The notes under the pieces: model-generated
What the model was told of the DNA's origin: nothing
The model's database searches: none
What the model saw: the letters and a program-made list of their open reading frames with translations, nothing else
Shown: piece by piece, positions 1 through 9,000 of the stretch
Position numbering within the stretch: the first letter of the stretch is position 1
Layout: each line of letters begins with the position of its first letter
Position numbers and translations under genes: made by a program
Origin: JAICUY01 sp035708065
GTDB taxonomy: Bacteria > Chloroflexota > Limnocylindria > QHBO01
Assembly (NCBI GenBank): GCA_035708065.1
Contig: DASSTC010000070.1
Span: forward strand, 1 to 26,214
Length of the DNA: 26,214 nt
Direction: 5' to 3'

Positions 1-1
1 C

Positions 2-229
2 ACCTGGTGGGAGGCCGCGCGCCAGAAGATGGTCGAGCACGAAACGAAGCACGTGCAGATCTGGCGTGACGCCCTGCCGGCGCTCGAGTCGCGGCTGGAC
101 CCGATCGAAAAGGACGCCTACTGCGCCGATGCGAAGTCGGACGTCGAACAGTGGGCGACGGAGGTCGATCCCCTGCAGCAGGCGCTCGACGATCGCGAAG
201 GCTACCTCGACTGGCCGCTGGCTCCCTGA
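2..229 (+). CDS. 5'-truncated hypothetical protein (C-terminal 75 residues)
   Basis: The reading frame is open from the left window edge (position 2) to a TGA at 227-229, so the true start lies outside the window. An internal ATG at 29 has no ribosome-binding site in front of it, so it is probably not the start. The visible peptide is charged and mostly helical, rich in Glu, Asp and Trp (ends DWPLAP). I see no signal peptide, membrane segment or recognised catalytic motif. It converges with the MFS gene across a 95-base gap that shows no clear terminator. I do not recognise the family. That it is a real gene rests on the continuous frame, the typical high-GC codon pattern and the absence of a better frame. 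Confidence 0.5.
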   Translation, partial: TWWEAARQKMVEHETKHVQIWRDALPALESRLDPIEKDAYCADAKSDVEQWATEVDPLQQALDDREGYLDWPLAP

Positions 230-324
230 GCGAGGCTTAGCGACCCAGCCGTCACGACGCGTGTTCGGCCCACCACTCGTCAGCTTGAGACGGCATTCAC
301 CCGCCCGCGACCGGAGCTGCACCG

Positions 325-1512
325 CTAGGCGAGCGTTCGCTCTCCTGCCGCTGGAATGGCCACCGCGGCGAGGAACGGGAACGCGACGACCGCGGCGAAG
401 GCGATGCCGTAGCCGAACGCGCCACCACCCGCCAGGCCGATGACGAACGCGAGCGGCGTCGCCACCGCGGTTGCGACCAGGTTCTGGAACGTGTTCTGGA
501 TGCCGAGCGCGCGCCCCGCCCAGCGTGGACCGGCTCGCTCGGCGACCGCGGTGAATGCGAGGCCGTTGGGCGAGACGGTGATCATCGCGGCGAGGGCCAG
601 CGCGACGACCGAGGCGGCCGAGCCGGCCATGGCCAGCACCGCCAGGAGCGCCATGACGACGCCGATGACGAATGCGACCAGGCGCATCGGTCCAAGGCGG
701 GCACCAACCCGGTCCGACCAGTATCCGGCCGCCAATCGGCTGCCCGCGCCGACGAGCTGCGTCACGGCGAGCAGCGCACCGGCCGCCGCGAGCGACCAGC
801 CGAGGGCGTTGACCAGGTAGTCGAACGCGAAGATCGCGACGGCGAACTGCGGGATGACCAGGCAGGCGCTGGCGACGTGGATCCGCCACAGATACGGCGT
901 TCGGTACGGCGACCCGGCGCCTGCGGGCGACCGCGTCGTGGCAGGACGAATCGGATCGCGCACGACGAGGCCGATCACCGCGGCGCTGACCAGGCACCCG
1001 ATCGCCAGGGCGACCAAGGCCGTGCCGATTCCGGACAGCGCCAGCGCCGGCAGGACGAGCGCCGCCGACGCGACGCCGAGCGGCTGGCCCATCTGGCGGA
1101 TCCCCATTGCCAGCCCGCGCTCGGCGCGGCCGAACCATCCGAGGATCAGCCGGCCGCTGGCCGCGTGGATCGCCGCGCCGCTGGCACCGGACGCGAAAAG
1201 CAACAGCCAGCGCACGAGCGGATCGCGCAGCTCCGCCGCCGCGAGGAGCGCCACTCCCTCCCCGGCGAGGCCGATGGCCAGGACCAGGCGCTCACCGAAG
1301 CGGTCGGCGACGGCGCCCCACGCGATGAGCGCCACGATGACGCCGACGACCGGCGCGATGACCAGCGTGGTGGCCGCCTCGAGCGAGTGATCCTCGATGC
1401 GCAGCGCCGGGATGAGATACGCGAGACCGTACTGCGCGGCGCAGCCGGCGATGAGGCCCAGCAGGCCGACCGCCAGGACGAGCCATCGCTGCCGGCCGGC
1501 TGCATCGGTCAC
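325..1512 (-). CDS. MFS transporter (12-TM type)
   Basis: A 395-residue, very hydrophobic protein with about twelve membrane helices, the usual size for a major facilitator secondary transporter in the cytoplasmic membrane. The loop between helices 2 and 3 carries the MFS motif A signature (GAVADRFGERL, residues ~66-76), and a degenerate repeat of it (GYWSDRVGARLG) follows in the second half, as expected from the internal duplication of the fold. The start is a GTG at 1512 with only a weak upstream ribosome-binding site. The gene lies 24 bases downstream of the receiver-cyclase gene on the same strand, so it is probably the last gene of that operon. Substrate unknown; the organisation resembles oxalate/formate- or monocarboxylate-type MFS proteins, but that is a guess. 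Its link to the sensory genes is inferred from position only. Confidence 0.85.
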   Translation of the reverse strand: MTDAAGRQRWLVLAVGLLGLIAGCAAQYGLAYLIPALRIEDHSLEAATTLVIAPVVGVIVALIAWGAVADRFGERLVLAIGLAGEGVALLAAAELRDPLVRWLLLFASGASGAAIHAASGRLILGWFGRAERGLAMGIRQMGQPLGVASAALVLPALALSGIGTALVALAIGCLVSAAVIGLVVRDPIRPATTRSPAGAGSPYRTPYLWRIHVASACLVIPQFAVAIFAFDYLVNALGWSLAAAGALLAVTQLVGAGSRLAAGYWSDRVGARLGPMRLVAFVIGVVMALLAVLAMAGSAASVVALALAAMITVSPNGLAFTAVAERAGPRWAGRALGIQNTFQNLVATAVATPLAFVIGLAGGGAFGYGIAFAAVVAFPFLAAVAIPAAGERTLA

Positions 1513-1536
1513 CTGACGGTCAGCGACGACACCGCT

Positions 1537-2679
1537 TCATACGTGATCCGCGACGGCCCGATCGTCGCGAAGACCATCCACGGCCGGTTCGTGCGCCGCT
1601 GCGCCGACGACGTTGTGCGCCGGGACCGGGCGGGTCATGCCCTTCAAGTTCAGCTCGCCGACGTCCTCCATCTCGAACAGGCCCTCGACCATGGCGACGC
1701 CGCGCTGCGTGAGCAGGACCTGGTTCGGACCGGCGGCACTGCTCAGCCGGCTGGCCATGATCACCACGTTGCCGATGGCGCCGTAGTCGTATCGGCCTTC
1801 GAAACCGATGCGGCCGAGCGTCGCATAGCCGACCGCGATGCCGATGCCCAGCCCCAGCTCGTAGCCACGCTTGCGCCAGTCGGCCGTCAATGGCTGGAAG
1901 CGCTCGCGCACGGCGAGCGCCATGCGAACCGCACGCTCGACGTGATCCGGCTGGACCACCGGGTCGTTGAAGAACGTCATCACCCCGTCCCCGGCGAAGT
2001 GCTCGAGCGTTCCCTCGTGCTCCACGATCGCCTCGCCGATGAGCCGGTGATACGCCCCGAGCACGCCGAACAGCTCCTCCGGCTCCGCCTGCTCGGCAAA
2101 GGTCGTGAACCCGCGCAGGTCGCAGAAGACCGCCGTGATCTGGCGCCGATGCCCGCTGAGCAGCGCCTCTCCCTCGGACGACGAGATCAGCGCCGAGATC
2201 TGCGGCGACAGGAAGCGGCCGAGCTCCTCCTTCTGGCGCTGGATCGTCCTGGTCAGCGCGGTCTGGCGGTCGAGGTATTCCTGCTCGAGGTCGTGCATCC
2301 GCTTCGCGGCGAGGGAGGCGTTGATCCGGGCGCGCAGGATCGCCGGATCGATCGGCTTGGGGAGGTAGTCTGTCGCGCCGAGCTCGATGCAGCGCACCAC
2401 GCTCTCCAGCTCCTCGACCGCCGACACGACGATCACCGGGATGTGGCGGATCGCTTCGTCGGCCTTCATCGCCTCGAGCGTCTGGTAGCCGTCGAGCTCG
2501 GGCATCAGCACGTCGAGCAGGACGACATCGATCTCGGTCGGATGCGCGCGCAGCCGCTCGAGCGCCTCGATGCCGTTCTCGGCTTCGAGCACGTCGAGGC
2601 CGAGTGCCTCGAGCTGCCGCGCCAGCACCAGCCGATTGACCCGGCTGTCGTCGACGACGAGCGCGATGCCCGTGCTCAT
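1537..2679 (-). CDS. Response regulator with class III nucleotide cyclase output
   Basis: A 380-residue protein. Residues 1-120 are a receiver domain: acidic pair D10/D11, phosphoacceptor D56 (LLDVLMP), conserved K108 (LPKP). Residues ~126-155 form a coiled linker. Residues ~178-360 are a class III adenylate/guanylate cyclase homology domain with both metal-binding aspartates, D187 (FCDLRGFT) and D231 (FAGDGVM). Several catalytic positions are unusual: the substrate-selecting Lys is H227, the second specificity residue is G300, and the transition-state Asn is I307, while the partner R311 is kept. ATP versus GTP use, or activity at all, cannot be assumed. I chose the ATG at 2679 because it overlaps the HPt stop as ATGA and puts the receiver at the N-terminus; an ATG 17 codons upstream would add an unsupported tail. 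It is the likely last phosphoacceptor of the relay encoded by the overlapping upstream genes. Confidence 0.88.
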   Translation of the reverse strand: MSTGIALVVDDSRVNRLVLARQLEALGLDVLEAENGIEALERLRAHPTEIDVVLLDVLMPELDGYQTLEAMKADEAIRHIPVIVVSAVEELESVVRCIELGATDYLPKPIDPAILRARINASLAAKRMHDLEQEYLDRQTALTRTIQRQKEELGRFLSPQISALISSSEGEALLSGHRRQITAVFCDLRGFTTFAEQAEPEELFGVLGAYHRLIGEAIVEHEGTLEHFAGDGVMTFFNDPVVQPDHVERAVRMALAVRERFQPLTADWRKRGYELGLGIGIAVGYATLGRIGFEGRYDYGAIGNVVIMASRLSSAAGPNQVLLTQRGVAMVEGLFEMEDVGELNLKGMTRPVPAHNVVGAAAHEPAVDGLRDDRAVADHV

Positions 2680-3047
2680 CCGGTGGTGCCCGCCATCCAC
2701 GCCCGCAGCGCGGCCTCGGTCGCCTGCCACTCGGCATCCAGGCCTTCGAGCGCATCGATCGCACCGGGGAGCTCCTCGTTGCGGCTGGCAAGCTCCAGGC
2801 GACGAGCGGTGGCCGCCAGCCGCTGCGCCCCGACGGTGGCGCTGCTCGACTTCAGCGTGTGCGCCGGACGAACGACCGATGCGGCATCGCCGGCATCGGC
2901 CCCGGCATGGATCTGCGCAACCTGGGCCGGCGCATCGCCGAGGTAGGCCTCGACGAGCTCGGTGACGAATGCCATGTCGCCACCGACCGAGGCGGCGAGC
3001 TCGGCGAGCGCCGCTTCATCGAGGAGAGGCAGATCAGGCTCTTGCAC
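2676..3047 (-). CDS. Stand-alone HPt phosphotransfer protein
   Basis: A 123-residue all-helical protein with the HPt signature around the phosphorylatable histidine H63 (AHTLKSSSATVGA). HPt domains carry a phosphoryl group between two receiver domains. In BarA-like hybrid kinases the HPt is usually fused to the C-terminus; here it is a separate gene that starts with GTG 14 bases before the kinase stop codon and ends in an ATGA overlap with the receiver-cyclase gene. A purine-rich GAAAGG lies about 9 bases before the GTG. The two overlaps suggest translational coupling and a fixed ratio of the three proteins. The expected job is to move phosphate from the second receiver of the kinase to D56 of the cyclase protein. 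Confidence 0.9.
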   Translation of the reverse strand: MQEPDLPLLDEAALAELAASVGGDMAFVTELVEAYLGDAPAQVAQIHAGADAGDAASVVRPAHTLKSSSATVGAQRLAATARRLELASRNEELPGAIDALEGLDAEWQATEAALRAWMAGTTG

Positions 3048-6000
3048 GCGGTCGCGCCTTTCGTTTGGTCCTGTTGCGACTGGCCGGAATCGGCGCCGGC
3101 TGTCCTCCGGACGGCGTGCGCTCGAGTGCCGCGGCCAGCTCCGGGGGGCGGATGGGTTTGCTCAGGTAGTCGTTCATGCCGGCCGCGAGGCACGCCTCGC
3201 GGTCACCGGCCATCGCATTGGCCGTCATCGCCACGATCCAGAGCGGCCACTCCGGCCAACGGGCACGGATCTGGCGCGTGGCGCCGAGGCCGTCGAGCTC
3301 GGGCATCTGGACGTCCATCAGCACGAGGTCGAAACCGCCCTCCTCGAGCGCGGCGACCGCCTGGCGTCCGTCGCCGGCGACCTGCGCCGTGTAGCCGAGC
3401 TGCGCGAGCAGCCGAAGCGCGAGCTTCTGGTTCACCGCGTTGTCCTCGGCGAGCAGGATCCGCAGCGGATGACGCTCGGCCAGCAGGCCCTCGCCGTCAG
3501 CCGCCACCTTGGCCGCAGGGGGCGCGGCGGGCACGGCGCCGAGCAGCAGGGTCGCGATCGTGTCGTGCAGCGCCGACGGCTTGACCGGCTTCGCCAGCCA
3601 CGCCGCCACCGGCCCGCCCTCACGGTCGCGCATGCCGACCGACGAGAGGATGACGAGCGGCATCGGCTCGCGCTTCGCCGCCTCGTCCAGCGCGCGCGCG
3701 CGCTCGGCCAGCTCGACTCCATCGAACTCGGGCATGAGCAGGTCGAACAGGGCGATGTCGAATCGGTCGCCGTGCTCCAGCCATTCGAGCGCCTGCGCCG
3801 GTGAGCCGGTCTCGCGCGGCACCATTCCCCATCGGGCGGTCTGCGCGACGAGGATGCGCCGGTTCGTTGCGTTGTCATCGACGATCAGCACGGTGCGACC
3901 GCCAAGGTCGGCGTCGATCCGCGGCGGCCGGGACGGGGCGACCGCATCGGCCGCTGCCACTGGCATGCGGACGACGAGGTGGAAGACGCTGCCCTCCCCC
4001 GGGACCCCGTCGCTGTCGACGGTCAGCGAGCCATCCATCAGCTCCGCCAGCCGGCGACTGATCGCCAGACCCAGGCCCGTGCCGCCGTAGCGCCGCGCGA
4101 TGGAGGCATCGGCCTGGCTGAAGGACTGGAAGAGGCGACCCATCGCATCCGGCGGAATACCGATGCCGGTGTCGCGGATGTCGACGCGAATCTCCCAGCG
4201 CCTGGAACCGCCGCGCTTGGCCGGCTCGAGCTGGCTGCCGCCGACGGTGACCACCACCTCGCCGCGCTCGGTGAACTTCACGGCATTGGAGAGCAGGTTG
4301 AGCAGCATCTGGCGCAGCCGTCCGGCGTCTCCGACGAGCGTGGCGGGCAGCTCCTCGTCCACGGCGTAGACCAGCTCCAGGCCCTTCTTCGCGGCCGCCG
4401 GCGCGATGATGTCGAGCGAGACTTCGATCACGTCCCGGAGATTGAACGGCGCGTTGTCCAGGTCGACGCGCCCCGCCTCGATCTTCGAGAAGTCCAGGAC
4501 ATCGTTGATGATCGTCAGCAGCGCGTCGCCCGAGGTGCGGATCGTCTCCGCGAAATCGCGCTGTTCGTCGTCGAGCGGCGTGTCCATCAGCAGGCCGCTC
4601 ATCCCGATGATCGCGTTGAGCGGCGTGCGAATCTCGTGGCTCATCGCCGCCAGGAAGCTGCTCTTCGCCTCGTTGGCCTGCTCCGCCGCCGTACGCGACT
4701 CCTGCGCTTCACCGAACAGCCGGGCGTTCTCGAGGGCGATGGCCGCCTGTTGCGAGAGACCGATGAGGAAACTCAGGTCCGCGTTGCTGAACGGCGATCC
4801 CGAACCCGACCGCCACACCGCCAGGATGCCGGCCACATTGCCGCGCACCGTGAGCGGTGCCGCCATCAGCCGATCGTCGTCCTCCTGATTCGTGCCTTCG
4901 ATCGTCACCGCTCGTGGATCGGCTGTTGGTTGATTGACGGCCTCGGGCTTCCCGCTGACGACGACGTCGCCGATGATCCCCGCTCCCCTGGTGATTGGCG
5001 AAGCGCGGAGCTGGTCGGCGATATTGCCCTGCGCGACGATCGCACGGAATGTCTCGCCGTCGTCCTCGGGGAGATACACCGCCGCCGAGTCGGCGTCGAG
5101 CAGGCGCATGGCGCTTGAAACGATGACCGCGAGCACCTCCGATACGTCGAGCGTCGCCGAGATCTCACGCCCGACATCGGCCAGGCCGGCCATCTCGTCG
5201 GCGCGGCGGCGCGTCTCGTCGTAGAGCTGCGCGTTCTGCACCGCGACGCCGACGTTGGCGGCGATCGTCGCCAGCAGGCGCGCATCGGCCTCCCCGAAGC
5301 GGCTGTCGGTGGTCGTGCTCTGCACGCTGATGGCACCGATCGCTCGGTCGCCGACCATGATCGGCACGCCGAGGTACGAGCGTGCCCGGGTCCCGACGCC
5401 GCGCTCGCCGAACTGTTGCCAGTCCTCTTCGCGATTGAGCAGCACCGGAACGCGCCCTTCGATGACGCGCGACGTCAGACCGGTGCCAAGCGGCAGGGGT
5501 TCCTGGAGAGCATTGCTGCCGCGTTCGACGAAGTACGGAAAATTGACGATCCCCAACTCCTCGTCGACCAGCGCGACGTAGGTGATGTCGGCATCGAACG
5601 CTTCTCGCGTCTTCTCGCCGACGAGCTCCAGCAGTGGCCCGACCTCGGGGCGTGCGGTGAGCGCCTCGCCAACGCTGTTGATCGTCCCGAGCTCCGCGAC
5701 GCGCTGCCGCGTCTCGTCGATCAGCCGACCGGTCCGCACCGCAACGCTCAGGCTCGCCGCGATCGTCGTGAGAAGCGAGACGTCCGCCTCGTTGAAGGCG
5801 TATTCGCGATCGAGGTTCTGCAGCGAGATGACTCCGAGCACGCGATCGCCCAGGAGCAATGGAGCGAAGATCGCCGACTTCGCAGGTTCGCCGCTGAGCT
5901 GGTTGGGCTGCCCGTACTGCGCGCCGACCTCGCGCAGGTCGTGGGTGATCAGCAGTGGTTGGCGCGTCTCGATGACGTGCTTGCGGAAGCCCATGAGCTT

Positions 6001-9000
6001 CCGGGACTCGACCGGGAAGTGCTGCCCGCGCTCGACGGTGAAGGGAAACTCCATCATTTCGGACGCTGGGTCGTAGATGGCGATGTCGACGACCTGCGTG
6101 TCGAACACGTCGCGGGCACGCTCACCGACCAGCTCGTACATCGCCTGGACGTCGAGCTCGGAGGCGAGGCTGCGCTGGACGTCGTTGACGATCGCCAGCT
6201 CGGCCGCACGCCGATCGGTCTGTGCCAGGAGCCGCTTCGTCTGGTCGAACAGCCGAGCGTTCTCGAGCGCGACGCTGAGGCTCGACGCAAGGGTGGTGAG
6301 GAGTCGAACGTCGGCGTCCGAGAAGGCATGTTCGCGATCGTTGTTCTGAAGCGAGATGCCGCCGCGGACAACCTCGCCGCCGAGCAACGGCGCCCACACC
6401 ATCGACTTCGGGGGGTCGCCGAGAACACGGGCCTCGATGCCGCGCTCCGCGAGCCAGCCGCCGTAGTTCTCGGTGACGTTCACCGGCTCGCGCCTCGCGG
6501 CAAACCAGCGGGCGAACCCGCTCATCGGCCCGGCGGGTACCTCCAATCGCTCGCCATCTTCACGCACGTACGGGATTTGCTGAATCTCGTCCTCGCCGTA
6601 GGTTGTGATCATCACCACCTGTGCGTCGAAGATCTCGCCGATCTTGTCGCCGACCAGGTCGTACATCGCCTGGATGTCAAGATTCCTGGCCAGGGCCTGC
6701 TGGACACTGTTGACGACCGCCAGCTCGGCAGCGCGCTCGTCGGCCTCGGTCAGCAGCCGCTTCGTCTCATCGAAGAGCCGGGCGTTCTCGAGCGCCACGC
6801 TGAGGCTCCCGGCAAGCGTCGTGAGCAGCCGCACGTCGGATTCGGAAAAGGCGTGCTCGCGATCGAGGTTCTGCAGCGAGATCACGCCGCGTGCCTCGTC
6901 GCCGATGATCAAGGGCGCGAACAGGGCTGATCGGGCCGGCTCCCCGCTCAGCACGCCGGGCTGCCCGTATTCGGCCGCAAGCTCGGTGGCGCGCTCGTTC
7001 ACGAGCAGCGGTTGGCGCGTTTCGACCACGTGCCGTCGGAATCCGATCATCGGCATCGACTCGTCGGCGAACCGGACGCCACGCTCGATCGTATAGGGGA
7101 AGTGGAAGACTCCGGCGCCGTGGTCCGCCATCCCGATGTCGACGACCTGCGCGTCGAAGATCTCCTGGATCTTGTCGCCGACCAGGTCATACATCGACTG
7201 CATGTCGAGGTTCTGGGCGAGGCCCTGTTGAACGCTGTTGATCATCGCCAGCTCGGCGGCGCGCTCGTCCGTCTCGGTCAGCAGCCGCTTCGTCTCCGCG
7301 AACAGCCGCGCGTTGTCGAGCGCCACGCTCAGGCTGGATGCCAGCGTCGACAGCACGCGGACGTCCCGATCGGAGAAGGCACCGGCCCGATCGAGGTTCT
7401 GCAGTGAGATCCTGCCCTTGACCTGGCCCTGCGAGGTGAGCGGAACGGCCAGGACCGAAAGCGACGGCTCACCCTGGCTGATCATTGCCGAGTCTGCCCC
7501 GTGACGTGCGCGATCCCAAGCGGGGACATCGTCGATGCGCAGCGGCTGCCCCGTTCGCAGCAGCTCATCGGTGATCGGCGAGCCGCCGAGCGGCGTCGGC
7601 TCGTCCGGGAATCGGACGCCCCGCTCGATGGTGTACGGGTAATGGACCAGGCCTGCCTCGAAGTCGAAGGTCGCGATGTCGACCACCTGGGCGTCGAAAA
7701 TCTCCTGGATCTTGTCACCGACGAGGTCATACATGGCCTGCATGTCGAGGTTCTCGACGAGGCCCTCCTGGACGCTGTTCAGGATCGCGAGCTCGGCGGC
7801 CCGTTCGTCGGTCTCAGCGAGGAGACGCTTTGTCTCATCGAAAAGGCGGGCGTTTTCCAACGCCACGCCCATGCTTGCGGCAAGCGTGCCCACCACTCGC
7901 TCGTCGCTGTCGCTGAAGGCGTTGACCGCGTCGTTACCGATGACCATCACGCCGATGGCTTCCGACCCGGCCATGATCGGCACGCCGAGCCACGACTCTC
8001 CCTGAGAGACGACATCGCCCTCTTGGTACTGGCCCATGAAGCCGCCGGCGGCATTCTGTTCGGCCTCGGTCCCGAACCGCAGCGCCGTGCGATCCCTGAT
8101 GACCTTCGAGGCAAGGCCGTCTCCCAGGGGCACTGGCTCACCGTGGACCCGCCGGCCGTGATCGATTTCGTACGGGAAGCTGATCGTGTTCGACCGCTTG
8201 TCGTAAAGACCGATGTACAGATCCGCCGTCCTGAACATCCTCGCCATGCGCTCACCGACGACCTCGATGATCACGTCGAACTCGAGCTGACGGCCGAGCG
8301 CGTCACCGATCTCGTTGATGACCGCCAGCTCACTGTTGCGCTGCTCGGTCTCGGTGAGCAATCGCTTCGTCTCGTCGAACAACCGCGCGTTTTCCAGCGC
8401 AACGCCCAGGCTCGACGCAAGCGTCATCAGGAGGCGCTCATCCGCATCGCTGAAGGCTGACTCCTCCACGCGGTCGAGGCTGACGACGCCGAGGGTTCGT
8501 CCGGCAGCCGGAATGGGGACGTGGATCGAAGACTGCTTCGCAACCTGGTTCTCGGGGCCCACGTTGATGGCGCCGAATGCCTCGGTGTCGGCCATGGTGT
8601 TAAACCGAAGCGGCGTCGACGTCTCGATCACGCGCGAGGTGATGCCAGGACCCAGCTCCCAGCCCTCGAGCGCATCGCGCTGCCCGTCTTCGATGCCGTA
8701 GGGGAACGAGAGCCAGTTGGTGTCGGGGTCATACAGCGCGATCGTCATCGTGTCGACGCCGAAGATGCTTCGAATTCGCTCGCCGACGAGGTCGATGATC
8801 GCTCCGAAATCGAGCTGCCTGGCGAGCGCCGACCCGATCTCGTTGATCATCGCCAGCTCCGAGTTGCGCTGCTCGGTCTCGGTCAGGAGCCGCTTTGTCT
8901 CGTCGAAGAGGCGCGCGTTCTCGAGCGCCACGCCCAGGCTCGACGCGAGCGTCGACAGCAGTCGCTCGTCACTCTCACTGAAGCTGTTTCGCTCGCGTCG

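Noticed and set aside
877..2946. Long plus-strand open frame (689 residues)
   Set aside because: Antisense to the MFS and cyclase genes; Arg/Asp/His-rich composition and no domain. It is a GC-rich shadow.
5416..6930. Plus-strand open frame inside the kinase gene (504 residues)
   Set aside because: A repeated antisense pattern that mirrors the GAF repeats; no ribosome-binding site or family resemblance.
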